From positions 310,001 through 374,000 of the forward strand of contig CAWHIK010000002.1 in the NCBI GenBank assembly GCA_963829485.1: DNA of 64,000 nt, in the 5' to 3' direction. Below are positions 37,401 through 46,652 of this stretch, one piece after another; position 1 is the first letter of the stretch, and every line of letters begins with the position of its first letter. Position numbers and translations under genes: made by a program. This stretch comes from JBGPQJ01 sp963829485 (GTDB lineage Bacteria; Chloroflexota; Anaerolineae; Anaerolineales; Villigracilaceae). The notes under the pieces are model-generated. The model was not told the origin of the DNA and searched no databases. It saw only the letters and a program-made list of their open reading frames with translations.

Positions 37401-38549
37401 ATGAGTCTGCGCCTTAAATATCAGCTTGTACTTTTCACGACCATCCGCGCCGTATTTAACACGATGCACCGCATGGTCTATCCCTTCCTGGGTGTTTTCG
37501 CGCGCGGGTTGGGTGTGAATATAACTGACTTGTCTCTCGCTCTGACCGTCCGTTCCATCGTCGGCATGTTCGGTCCCTTCGTCGCCACCGTCGCGGACCG
37601 TCGCGGGCGCAAATTTGGCATGCTGCTCGGGCTGGGAGTCTTCACCTGCGGCGTGGCAGTGGTCGTCTTCTGGCCGACGTTGATCGGACTTGCGATCGCC
37701 CTCATCATGAGCACGATGGGAAAGTACATCTTCGACCCCGGCATGCAGGCCTACATCGGCGACCGGGTGCCCTACGAACGGCGCGGGTTGGCCATTGCCA
37801 TCACCGAGTTCGGCTGGTCGCTGGCGTTCATCATCGGCATTCCGCTGATGGGGTTCCTCATCTCGCGCAACGGCTGGATGGCGCCTTTCCCATTGCTGGC
37901 TTTGCTGGGCGTGCTGGCATTCGCGCTGTTGTATTTCATCATCCCAAAAGAAGACCATCAGCCGGATCCGGACGCGACCGTGTTCTCGAACATGCGCCTG
38001 GTCATCGCCACTGTCCCTGCGATGGCGGGAATCTCCATCGGCTTGTGGGCGAGCGCTGGAAACGAGGTGGTCAATCTCATCTTTGGCGTGTGGCTGGAGG
38101 ATGCCTTTGCACTGCAGATCGCCGCGCTGGCCGGCGCCTCGGCGGTGATCGGCTTATCCGAACTGATCGGCGAGGGGTTGGTGGCAGGATTCGTTGACCG
38201 GATGGGCAAGCATCGCGCGATCGCCATGGGGTTGGTGGCCAACAGCGGCGCAGCCTTGCTCCTGCCAATTCTTGGCCGCACTCCAACGGGCGCGCTGGTC
38301 GGATTATTCCTTTTCTATATCACTTTCGAATTCACCCTCGTTTCCATCATTCCCATGATGACCGAGGTGCTTCCTGAAGCGCGCGCCACGGTCATGGCTT
38401 TCAACGTGGCAGCACTCTCTCTCGGGCGCGCCATCGGCGCACCACTGGCGCCGTACCTCTACCAGTACGGTTTCCCTGTTGTGGCAGCTGGCGCCGTGGT
38501 CTTCAACATCTTCGCGCTGCTGGCGTTGAGGCGGATGGGGCGTCATTAA
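37401..38549 (+). CDS. MFS transporter
   Basis: Major facilitator with 12 predicted helices. The N-terminus MSLRLKYQLVLFTTIRAVFN leads to the loop 2-3 motif FVATVADRRGRKFGM, and the second half has LVAGFVDRMGKHRAIAM. It is not closely similar to the MFS protein at 3.6 kb. ATG 37401 is chosen because the sequence upstream of it is the terminator stem. Substrate is unknown; the family often exports drugs or sugars. Confidence 0.88.
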   Translation: MSLRLKYQLVLFTTIRAVFNTMHRMVYPFLGVFARGLGVNITDLSLALTVRSIVGMFGPFVATVADRRGRKFGMLLGLGVFTCGVAVVVFWPTLIGLAIALIMSTMGKYIFDPGMQAYIGDRVPYERRGLAIAITEFGWSLAFIIGIPLMGFLISRNGWMAPFPLLALLGVLAFALLYFIIPKEDHQPDPDATVFSNMRLVIATVPAMAGISIGLWASAGNEVVNLIFGVWLEDAFALQIAALAGASAVIGLSELIGEGLVAGFVDRMGKHRAIAMGLVANSGAALLLPILGRTPTGALVGLFLFYITFEFTLVSIIPMMTEVLPEARATVMAFNVAALSLGRAIGAPLAPYLYQYGFPVVAAGAVVFNIFALLALRRMGRH

Positions 38550-38708
38550 CTTTCACACACAGAGTAAAATCAATATGGATCTCATACAAAAGCATCTTTG
38601 TAGATCAGTCTAGAAGCCTGACCCCATCTCGAAATTAGTTATTGGGCGGGTTGCAAACCCACCCTGCGACCGTTATTACAGGAGAGCCAATATAAAAAGG
38701 AGCTGCCC

Positions 38709-40118
38709 ATGGACACCGTGAAATGGATTCGCGCAAATCGGGAAAAATTTACCGGCCTGAGCAACCAGGTCTGGGATTTTGCCGAGCTCGGTTTCAAAGA
38801 GACGCGTTCAGCCGAGTTGTTGGCTACAGCGCTGGAATCCGGCGGCTTCACCGTCCAACGCGGGGTGGCGGATATCCCGACCTCTTTTATCGCCAGCTTC
38901 GGCGACGGGAAACCGGTCATTGCCATCCTCGGCGAATATGACGCGCTCCCCGGCATCAGCCAGGAATGCGTTCCCTATCCAAAGCCGAGACAGGAGGGAG
39001 GCAACGGTCACGGCTGCGGCCACAACCTGCTGGGGGTCGCCAGCCTCGCGGCTGCGATGGCAGTCGCCGAGGCGATACGTGCCGGCGGGGCCAAAGGTAC
39101 TGTCCGGTTCTACGGATGCCCCGCCGAGGAGAACGGTGCCGCCAAGACCTTCATGGTGAAAGCCGGCGTTTTCAACGATGTGGATATCAGCCTGACCTGG
39201 CACCCGGATGCGTACAACGGCACCCTGGGCATCAATATCCTGGCCAATATCTGGGTAACATTCCGCTTTCACGGCAAGGCAGCGCACGCAGCAGCGGACC
39301 CGCAGAACGGTCGCAGCGCGCTCGACGCCGTCGAGTTGATGAACGTCGGGACGAATTACCTGCGCGAGCACCTTATCCCGGAAGCGCGCATCCATTACAT
39401 TATCTCCAATGGAGGCGGTTCCGCTCCGAATGTCGTGCCGCCGCTGGCGGAATCGCAATACATCATCCGCGCACCGCTGATGTCGCAAGTGCAAGAGATC
39501 TACCCCCGCGTGCTGGACATCGCAAAAGGCGCAGCGTTGATGACCGGCACCGAGATGGAAGTCATCTTTAAAATAGGAATGTCCAACCTGCTGCTCAACG
39601 ACACCATCACCGATGTGTTTCACGAAAAGATGACCGCCATCGGCCCGCCCGAATTCAACGCTGAGGAGATAAAGTTTGCCGAAGAGATCGGGGCTACTTT
39701 CCCGCCAGGCGATGCCCGCGGTTATGTCATCAAGGCGTTCGGCAGCGCGGCAGCAAGTCTGGTCCCGGAGAAAGAGAATGGCGTGTTGTTATCAACCATC
39801 ATGCCCAACACCCACACCGAATTTGTCCTGCCCGGCTCGACCGACGTGGGCGATGTGAGCTGGGTGACACCCACCGGACAGATCACCACTGCCACCATGG
39901 CGCTGGGCACCCCGGGGCATTCGTGGCAGACCGTTGCCCAGTCGCGGATGGGCATCGGACACAAGGGTATGCTCTTCGCCGGCGAAGCCATGGCGCTGAC
40001 AGCCTTGGAATTTATGGCAAATCCCAAAAGGCTGCAGGAAGCCCGCGAAGAATTTGAAAGAAAGATCGCAAAGACGCCTTATGTCTGCCCCATCCCGGAT
40101 GGCGTCAAACCATTCTAG
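38709..40118 (+). CDS. M20 family amidohydrolase, AbgB-like
   Basis: Zinc hydrolase of about 469 residues. Metal-binding blocks are NGHGCGHNLLG, CPAEENGAAK and TWHPDAYNGT, with a dimerisation domain at about residues 190-310 (FRFHGKAAHAAADPQNGRSA). The best match by memory is the p-aminobenzoyl-glutamate hydrolase subunit B or aminoacylase branch. AAGGAG precedes the ATG. It lies upstream of hutI and arginase on the same strand, so it may act on N-acyl amino acids in the same catabolic context. Confidence 0.88.
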   Translation: MDTVKWIRANREKFTGLSNQVWDFAELGFKETRSAELLATALESGGFTVQRGVADIPTSFIASFGDGKPVIAILGEYDALPGISQECVPYPKPRQEGGNGHGCGHNLLGVASLAAAMAVAEAIRAGGAKGTVRFYGCPAEENGAAKTFMVKAGVFNDVDISLTWHPDAYNGTLGINILANIWVTFRFHGKAAHAAADPQNGRSALDAVELMNVGTNYLREHLIPEARIHYIISNGGGSAPNVVPPLAESQYIIRAPLMSQVQEIYPRVLDIAKGAALMTGTEMEVIFKIGMSNLLLNDTITDVFHEKMTAIGPPEFNAEEIKFAEEIGATFPPGDARGYVIKAFGSAAASLVPEKENGVLLSTIMPNTHTEFVLPGSTDVGDVSWVTPTGQITTATMALGTPGHSWQTVAQSRMGIGHKGMLFAGEAMALTALEFMANPKRLQEAREEFERKIAKTPYVCPIPDGVKPF

Positions 40119-40237
40119 CAGCCTCTCATCGGAGTACAATTAAGTTTGCAGTCTCGCTGATTAATGTTCACCCACTCTCTGCTCACTACTCTCTAATAAC
40201 CAATCACTATTCTCTAATCACGAATAACTGGTCCTTC

Positions 40238-41512
40238 ATGATCATCCACTCGGCTAACCAACTCCTCACTCTCTCCGGCGGACCCCAGCGCGGACGCGAA
40301 CTCGGCACACTCGGCATCATCGAAAACGGCGCGGTTCTATTTCGCGATGAGAAGATTCTCGCCGTGGGCACCACCGCCGAGCTGCGCGCCGCTTACCCCA
40401 ACGAACCAAGCCTGGACGCCTCCGGCTGCGTGGTGATGCCCGGCTTCGTGGACCCTCACACGCACGTCATCTGGGGCGGCGACCGCGCCAAGGAATACGA
40501 GATGCGGCTCGAAGGCGCCAAGTACCTCGACATTCTGGCAGCCGGCGGGGGAATCATCTCCACGGTCCGCGCCACTCGCACCGCCAGCATCGAAACGCTC
40601 ATCGCCCAGACCCGTCCGCGCCTGCTGCGCATGTTCGCGCACGGCACAACCACCGTCGAGGCCAAGACCGGCTACGGCCTCCAAACCGCAACTGAGTTGA
40701 GGCTGCTCAAAGCCCTGCTCGTGCTGGACGACCAGACTCCGGTGGATATCGCCTTCACTTTTCTTGGCGCGCATGCCATCGCTCCCGAGTTCAAGGGCGA
40801 CCCGCAGGGCTACACCGACCAGATCTGCAGTCTCATGCTGCCGCTCCTGCAGCTATGGTGGGAGTCCAATGCACCCAACCTGCAGAAGCCTTTCGTGGAT
40901 GTATTCTGCGAGAACAAGGCTTTCGATTTGGCCCAGTCGCGCCAGATATTGACCAAGGCGCGCGAACTCGGCTTCCCGCTCAAGATCCACGCCGATGAGT
41001 TCGACAACCTGGGCGGCGCGAGCCTCGCGGTGGAACTGGGCGCAGCCTCCGCCGATCACCTGGTCAAGACCTCTGACGCGGACATCTCCGCCCTGGGTAA
41101 AAGCGACACGGTCGCTGTGGCGCTGCCCTGCACGCCGTTCGGTCTTGCCGAGAGAGATTACACCCCGGCAAATAAAATTCTCGACGCGGACGGAATCCTC
41201 GCCCTCGCCACCGATTGCAACCCCGGCACAGCCTGGAACGAATCCATGCAGTTCGCCATCGCGCTGGCCTGCCGCTACATGGGACTGACTCCCGCGCAGG
41301 CGATTGCCGCATCGACCATCAACGCCGCCCACGCCATCCGCCGCGCGGACCGGGTCGGCTCGCTCGAACCCGGCAAACAGGCTGACCTGCTCATCCTGTC
41401 CGTGCCCGACTACCGGCATCTCGGCTACCGCTTCGGCACGAATCTCGTCAAGCAGGTCATCAAGCGCGGCGGCGTCTATTCGGTGGATGTGGGCTACTAC
41501 CGCACGGCATAA
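40238..41512 (+). CDS. hutI: Imidazolonepropionase
   Basis: Third step of histidine degradation: opens imidazolone propionate to N-formimidoyl-glutamate. It is a metal-dependent amidohydrolase of normal length (424 residues). Visible signatures: FVDPHTHVIWGGDRAKEYEM (first metal site), TTVEAKTGYGLQ, KIHADEFDNLGGASLA and LATDCNPGTAWNESMQF. The start ATG 40238 lacks a clear ribosome site. The arginase-family gene follows after 20 bases, so they form one unit. Confidence 0.96.
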   Translation: MIIHSANQLLTLSGGPQRGRELGTLGIIENGAVLFRDEKILAVGTTAELRAAYPNEPSLDASGCVVMPGFVDPHTHVIWGGDRAKEYEMRLEGAKYLDILAAGGGIISTVRATRTASIETLIAQTRPRLLRMFAHGTTTVEAKTGYGLQTATELRLLKALLVLDDQTPVDIAFTFLGAHAIAPEFKGDPQGYTDQICSLMLPLLQLWWESNAPNLQKPFVDVFCENKAFDLAQSRQILTKARELGFPLKIHADEFDNLGGASLAVELGAASADHLVKTSDADISALGKSDTVAVALPCTPFGLAERDYTPANKILDADGILALATDCNPGTAWNESMQFAIALACRYMGLTPAQAIAASTINAAHAIRRADRVGSLEPGKQADLLILSVPDYRHLGYRFGTNLVKQVIKRGGVYSVDVGYYRTA

Positions 41513-41532
41513 AATCACTTTATTGGAGAGAT

Positions 41533-42432
41533 ATGGATATTGATATTTTTGGCGTGCCGCTCGATATGGGCGCGGACCGGCGCGGCGTGGACATGGGTCC
41601 CAGCGCCATCCGCTATGCTCACCTTCAGCGTGAACTCGAAGGACTCGGCTGTACCGTCCATGACAAGGGCAACGTGGATGTGCCCATCGCCGAGATGTGC
41701 CAGATCACCGAACCCAGGCTGAAATACATTGACTGCATTGTGCCCATGGCGCGGCGCGTATCCGGCGCGGTAGCCACGTCCGTTCAGGGCGGGCACTTTC
41801 CGCTTGTGTTGGGCGGCGACCACAGCATCGCACTCGGTTCCATCCGCGGCGCGGCGAAACACAAAAAGCTGGGCTTGCTGTGGATCGATGCGCACGCCGA
41901 TTTCAACACTGACGAGACCACCCCTTCGGGCAACATCCACGGCATGCCGTTGGCTGCGCTGTGCGGCTTGGGCGACCGGCGTCTGGTCCAGTTGTGGGAT
42001 GAAGCCGTTCCTGTCGTGGACCCGAAAAACGTCGTCGTGTTAGGCGCGCGCGACCTCGACTCGGGAGAAAAGAAGAACCTGCGCGAGGCGGGCGTGATCG
42101 TGTTCAGCCTGGAACAGATCGACCGCATCGGCATGTATGCTGCCATATCCCGTGCCATCGAACAAATTACACAAGATGCGGATGGAATCTACCTTTCATT
42201 CGACGTCGACTCGCTCGACCCGCGTCACGCCCCGGGAGTCGGGACTCCGGTCTCGGGCGGGTTGACCTACCGCGAAGCGCACCTCGCCTGCGAAATGGTT
42301 GCCGAGACGGGAAAACTCGCCGGCATGGACATGGTCGAGGTCAATCCCATCCTCGATGTGCAGAACCAGACCGCCCATCTCGCGGTGGAGTTGATCCTCT
42401 CCGCGCTCGGGCGCCGGGTGTGGGGGAATTAG
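41533..42432 (+). CDS. rocF: Arginase
   Basis: Mn-dependent ureohydrolase of about 299 residues. It starts IFGVPLDMGADRRGVDMGPS, the true-arginase signature (as in Bacillus RocF). Metal ligands lie in GGDHSIALGS, WIDAHADFNT and SFDVDSLDPRHAPGVGTPVS. A C-terminal VEVNPILDVQNQTAHLAVEL block is also typical. Because it directly follows hutI, a formimidoylglutamase role must be considered, but the sequence favours arginase. TGGAGAG precedes the ATG. Confidence 0.88.
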   Translation: MDIDIFGVPLDMGADRRGVDMGPSAIRYAHLQRELEGLGCTVHDKGNVDVPIAEMCQITEPRLKYIDCIVPMARRVSGAVATSVQGGHFPLVLGGDHSIALGSIRGAAKHKKLGLLWIDAHADFNTDETTPSGNIHGMPLAALCGLGDRRLVQLWDEAVPVVDPKNVVVLGARDLDSGEKKNLREAGVIVFSLEQIDRIGMYAAISRAIEQITQDADGIYLSFDVDSLDPRHAPGVGTPVSGGLTYREAHLACEMVAETGKLAGMDMVEVNPILDVQNQTAHLAVELILSALGRRVWGN

Positions 42433-42485
42433 CATCCCAAAATGAACCGTCTGCCGCGCTAGACCCTTTGGGTGACTGGCGTTTC

Positions 42486-42514
42486 TTGCCCGGCCTTCAA
42501 AACAGGACTACAAT
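42486..42514 (+). promoter_or_regulatory. Promoter for the receiver protein, leaderless
   Basis: TTGCCC, a 17-nt spacer and TACAAT, ending 6 nt before ATG 42521. Transcription would start about at the ATG. Confidence 0.65.
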
Positions 42515-42520
42515 TAAGTC

Positions 42521-43147
42521 ATGCCTATTCCCTACGGTCCCATCCTGGTCGTTGAAGACGTCCCCAATGTCCTCGAGTTACTCGAGGTCACTTTGCGCTT
42601 TAAAGGTTACCCTGTCCTGACCGCCCGCAACGGGCAGGAAGCGCTGGAAGTCCTTAAGAAGGAAAAGCCGGCGCTGGTCATCACCGACATCCTGATGCCC
42701 AAGCTGGACGGTTACGCCTTCGTTTACAAGATGCGCACCAACCCCGAGACCAACACCATCCCGGTGATCTTCCTTTCCGCCACCTATGTCACGCCCGAAG
42801 ACCGGAATTTCGCCATGAACCTGGGCGCAGCGCGCTTCATCGAAAAACCCATAGACACCGAGGAATTCCTGCTGACCGTGGCGGAACTGCTCAACGCGGA
42901 ACCCTTCTCCCCTCCCCAGCCGCCGGAGGACAGGGATTTCTACATGGGTTACCGCGAGCGGCTCGAGAACAAGCAGCGCCACAAGAACACCCAGATCGCG
43001 CGCACCGAGCGCCTGCTGGTCACGCTCCCCGAGGAACAAAAGCCGGCTTTCGAAGCCCTGCTCCGTTCAGCGCGCGCCGACCGCGACGACATCCAGCGCG
43101 AACTGGACCATATCTACAAAATCCTGGACGATTATAAGAACGGCTAA
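42521..43147 (+). CDS. Response-regulator receiver protein without output domain
   Basis: N-terminal receiver of about 125 residues: acidic pocket in ILVVEDVPNVLELLE, phospho-Asp in ALVITDILMPKLDGYAF, Thr/Ser in VIFLSAT, Lys in ARFIEKPID. All key residues are present. The C-terminal 80 residues (MGYRERLENKQRHKNTQIAR, RADRDDIQRELDHIYKILDD) are helical and charged, perhaps a protein-binding coiled coil, and are not a DNA-binding or GGDEF domain. No histidine kinase is adjacent. Message probably leaderless. Confidence 0.88.
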   Translation: MPIPYGPILVVEDVPNVLELLEVTLRFKGYPVLTARNGQEALEVLKKEKPALVITDILMPKLDGYAFVYKMRTNPETNTIPVIFLSATYVTPEDRNFAMNLGAARFIEKPIDTEEFLLTVAELLNAEPFSPPQPPEDRDFYMGYRERLENKQRHKNTQIARTERLLVTLPEEQKPAFEALLRSARADRDDIQRELDHIYKILDDYKNG

Positions 43148-43150
43148 CCC

Positions 43151-43930
43151 ATGACACATACCCCCACCCTGCCCGACCTGGAGCACATGGCGCGCCAGGC
43201 GGGCAAAATTTTGCATGACAGCTATGAAAAGGACCACGAGGTCAGTTACAAGGGGTTGATCGATCTCGTCACCAATGTGGACCACGCATCGGAGGATTAC
43301 ATCCTCGGCGAGATCCAACGCCTGTTCCCCACCCACCGCATCCTGAGCGAAGAAGCCGGCGGGCTGGACGGCCACGACGAGCATCTCTGGCTGGTCGACC
43401 CGGTCGACGGCACCGTTAATTATGCGCACGGCGTGCCGTTCTTCTCGGTCTCGATCGCCTACGCCCACAAGGGAGTCGTCACCCTCGGGGCGGTCTATGA
43501 CCCGATGCGCGACGAGATGTTCACCGCCGAGCGCGGGCATGGCTCACATCTTAACGGGCGCGCACTGAAGGTCTCAACCGTCGACGAACTGGTCCGCAGC
43601 CTGATGGTGACCGGTTTCCCGTATGACCTGTGGACAACCGATCAAAACAATCTGGATTTCTTTGGCAAGTTTTCCCGCCAGTCGCAGGGCGTGCGCCGAC
43701 TCGGCTCTGCCGCGCTGGACTTGTGTTACGTTGGGGCGGGACGCATCGACGGGTACTGGGAATTGTCTCTCAAACCCTGGGACCTGGCAGCCGGCAGTCT
43801 CATCGCCGAAGAAGCCGGCGCCCGCGTCACCACAATGGATGGCCGCAGCGATTACATCACGCCGCCCTGTTCAATGATCGCCTGCGCGCCTGGCATTTAC
43901 GGTAAGATGATGGAAGTCTTCAACAGCTGA
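43151..43930 (+). CDS. suhB: Inositol monophosphatase family protein
   Basis: Mg-dependent sugar-phosphate phosphatase of 259 residues. The metal site is LVDPVDGTVNYAHGVPFFSV, and the second motif is PWDLAAGSLIAEEAGARV. An LSEEAGG segment supplies the first Glu. Such enzymes hydrolyse inositol-1-phosphate, and some act on fructose-1,6-bisphosphate, NAD(P) or histidinol phosphate, so the exact substrate is open. It starts 4 bases after the receiver gene and is cotranscribed with it. Confidence 0.9.
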   Translation: MTHTPTLPDLEHMARQAGKILHDSYEKDHEVSYKGLIDLVTNVDHASEDYILGEIQRLFPTHRILSEEAGGLDGHDEHLWLVDPVDGTVNYAHGVPFFSVSIAYAHKGVVTLGAVYDPMRDEMFTAERGHGSHLNGRALKVSTVDELVRSLMVTGFPYDLWTTDQNNLDFFGKFSRQSQGVRRLGSAALDLCYVGAGRIDGYWELSLKPWDLAAGSLIAEEAGARVTTMDGRSDYITPPCSMIACAPGIYGKMMEVFNS

Positions 43931-43996
43931 CAGTGATAGAAACGCACGGGGGAGAGAATGTGACTTGCATCTCGTAACAAACTCCTTCATTAAGAA

Positions 43997-44032
43997 CAAA
44001 GGGCTGCCCGCAAAGTGTTGGGCAGCCCTTTG
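43997..44032. terminator. Bidirectional terminator between convergent genes
   Basis: A 13-bp perfect stem (CAAAGGGCTGCCC) with a 10-nt loop, between suhB and the convergent SH3b lipoprotein gene. Confidence 0.85.
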
Positions 44033-44055
44033 TCAATCTGAATTCGATAACGCTC

Positions 44056-45460
44056 TTACGGCACGTTGATGTAAACGTAGAAGTAGCACGCCACGGTTCC
44101 ATCACCGCCGACGATTTCCCAGGCTTCCCCGTACTGACCCATATAGGTCGGCGCCATCATCGGGACAGAGAAGCTGTACGTCTGGCCGGGATCCACCGAG
44201 AAGGTCAGATCATAGAAATCGGCTCCGGTATGCAGCCCGACGTTATTGAGCGCGCCGGCAAAACGGACATCGTATAAATTCTGATCCCACTCACTGCTGC
44301 CCGTGTTCTGCAGAACCCAGGTCGTGGTGAACGGTGTCCCTATGGAGTAGGTGGTCCCATCCGCCGGGGTCTGGGATGTTAGCTGGCAGGCGACGGTCGC
44401 AGGGGGAACAGGTGTGGGCTCGACAGCTGGAGGCGGCGGTGCGCTGACAACGGGCACGCTGTCCGTGTTCGCCGTGACAACGTAGCTTGCGGAGACCCAT
44501 CCCAATCCGGTGGATGAATATTGTGACGGGATCTTCACCTGCCACCAGGCGCCATCGGAGCTCTTGCCGGTGACTTCCGAGGACATTCCCGGAGAGGCGA
44601 CGCCTAAAATAGGATAGCTTGTACCCGGACCGGTGCGAACGTTGACATAGTCAACCGCCGTAGCCACGGGGGCTCCAGCAGGCGGCGGGGGCGGGGGCGG
44701 GACGGTAGCAGCCGGGGTCGGGCTTGCGATGACCGGAACGCCCTGCGTGTTGCTGGCGCTGATATATTGCGCCATGACCCAGCCGTACCCTGCGCCGACC
44801 TTGGCGGGGTCAAGACGCACGACCCACCAGGCACTGTCCTGGCTGACGCCAAGAATGCGGCCGAGCGACCCGGCAGGGGCAATACCGTAGGCAGGATAGT
44901 TGGTACCGGGACCGGTTCGAATATACACATTGGCTAGCGCAACGCCTTGCGGGTCACCCGGAGCCGGCGGGACCATGTCCGTGGTCGGAGGAACGGGCGG
45001 CGTGGGGACAACCGGCACGGCTTCGGCGCCCGAGGTCGTCAGGTAGGCGGCGCTGACCCAGCCCTGGCCATTCGGCGCAGGCGGGACGCTGATCACCCAC
45101 CACAGGCCATCCTGGCTTTTACCGGTCACCTGAACGGAGGTCCCGCCCAGCAGGACACTGTAAAGCACGTAATTCGTGCCGGGACCGCTCATGATGGCGG
45201 TGTTGTAGTTGGCGATCCCCGCAGGCTGACCGGAAACCGCAGCCGGAACAACGGCGACCGGCAGAGCCGGGTCCGGGGTCGGGCCGGGGGGCGGAGGGAT
45301 GGGCGTGGGGGCGACGGCCGTCAAATCGGCATAGGCATCCGCGACGGCCTGGGTCTGCACAGCAGACAAATCCTCCGTCGGGGCAGGTGTCGGGGCAGGA
45401 GCCGCAGGCGCTGAGCACCAATGCCAGGATCAGAGCTAGAGCAAAAAACATTCTTTTCAT
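44056..45460 (-). pseudogene. Lipoprotein with three SH3b domains and a C-terminal NBR1-like Ig domain, one frameshift
   Basis: The signal MKRMFFALALILALVLSAC gives a lipobox at LSAC. A Thr/Pro-rich stalk follows, then three SH3b repeats, each with a PGTNY or PGTSY turn (SGPGTNYVLYSVLLGG, RTGPGTNYPAYGIAPA, RTGPGTSYPILGVASP) and WW before the last strand. The C-terminal 110 residues (TWVLQNTGSSEWDQ, APTYMGQYGEAWEIVG) match the NBR1-type Ig domain seen in many Chloroflexota exoproteins. One base near 45411-45416 separates signal peptide and stalk. It is probably a cell-wall or glycan-binding surface protein. Confidence 0.85.
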
Positions 45461-45692
45461 AGATTCTCCTTGTTAAATTCGAATATCACTGTCGGAATTG
45501 TTCATAAGCGAGAGAACAATACATGATACATAACCTATAACCTACTAGAGGTCAAGGATGCAGATTAATAATCACTAATATAAGGCTTGCGTTTCTGGAA
45601 AAAGAGTTTCAACCTCCCTGTCCCACCCACATCGGGCATGGGTCTTATGGGCAGGACAAGGAGGTCTTGTTAGGAAACAGAGTGTAGTCAGA

Positions 45693-46040
45693 TCACGCAG
45701 AGGGAGCAGCAGCCGGAGGTTCCGGAGGCAGAGCGCCTGGGACACCCTGGGGGATCTTGTCGCGGTTCGTGGAAGCTGCGAAGCCCACATGACCAACATC
45801 CAGGACCACAGCCAGGATCAGCCACAGCCAGTCCAGGCCGGTGAGGCCAACGCCCGGGGTATAAAGGATGATGTACATCAGTGTGGTAAAAGGCAGGAAC
45901 AGGAATCCAAGGCAGGGGATGATCCACGAACCGAAGACAGGAGTGAAATTCGCCGGCCGCGCGATCCACACCATGACAAGGAAGATCCTGGATAAACCGG
46001 CTACAAAACCCGTCAAACAACCTGAGTTATTAAATTTCAT
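45693..46040 (-). CDS. Small three-helix membrane protein, paralogue A
   Basis: About 115 residues with three hydrophobic helices: a start SGCLTGFVAGLSRIFLVMVW, a central GSWIIPCLGFLFLPFTTLMY, and GLDWLWLILAVVLDV. The tail NRDKIPQGVPGALPPEPPAA is shared with two paralogues at 46.2 and 59.9 kb. I recognise no named family. GGAG is present before the ATG. Around 45461-45692 upstream of the lipoprotein gene I see only a possible hairpin. The group lies with lipoprotein and sulfatase genes, which suggests an envelope role. Confidence 0.7.
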   Translation of the reverse strand: MKFNNSGCLTGFVAGLSRIFLVMVWIARPANFTPVFGSWIIPCLGFLFLPFTTLMYIILYTPGVGLTGLDWLWLILAVVLDVGHVGFAASTNRDKIPQGVPGALPPEPPAAAPSA

Positions 46041-46163
46041 TTTGATTCTCCTTCTTTTTATTCAATCCGCGCAGGTATTTATAATACTTCCCCCGTTTAC
46101 ACAACCGGTGCTGTGAAATGGGGGAAGAGAAATTAACGTCTACCCGTTTGACTCCCGATTGAA

Positions 46164-46535
46164 TTAGGGCTGGGGAGTCGCGGGAGGCTGTTGCGGAGGA
46201 AGTGCGCCCGGGTATCCCTGCGGGACGCGGTCGCGGTTGGCAGCCGCAGCAGCGCCGGCACCGGCGACGTCAATAACCACAGCAAGAGCCATCCACAGCC
46301 AGTCGATGCCCTGGATGCTTCCGGTTAAACCGGGGCCGCTGGTCGACAAAATCACATACATCAATGTCGTGAAGGGCAGGATCATGATCCCGATACAGGG
46401 GAGGATCCACGAACCGCCGAAGACGCGTTCGAAGGCGATCGGACGGGCAATCCAGGCAAAGATCAGGAACATCCGTGAGAAGCCAACTGCAAACGCTGTC
46501 AAACAACCACCACCACTTTGTCGTCTCATTTCCAT
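46164..46535 (-). CDS. Small three-helix membrane protein, paralogue B
   Basis: About 123 residues, clearly paralogous to the preceding gene: GGCLTAFAVGFSRMFLIFAW, GGSWILPCIGIMILPFTTLM, GIDWLWMALAVVIDVAGAG and the tail NRDRVPQGYPGALPPQQP. The pair is tandem on the minus strand, each with its own ribosome site (GGAG), 120 bases apart. Conserved single residues (CLT, IARP, GSW-I-PC, LPFTTLMY) point to a real constrained family of unknown function. Confidence 0.7.
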   Translation of the reverse strand: MEMRRQSGGGCLTAFAVGFSRMFLIFAWIARPIAFERVFGGSWILPCIGIMILPFTTLMYVILSTSGPGLTGSIQGIDWLWMALAVVIDVAGAGAAAAANRDRVPQGYPGALPPQQPPATPQP

Positions 46536-46652
46536 TCTCCTTTTATTCGTGCTTAAATCGGTTTAGATTTGGATAAAAACATTCTAACACGTTATGCGGT
46601 CGGATAAGAAACCCAAGGGGAAGTCATCTCCCATCTTTCCCGATCCGGTCGT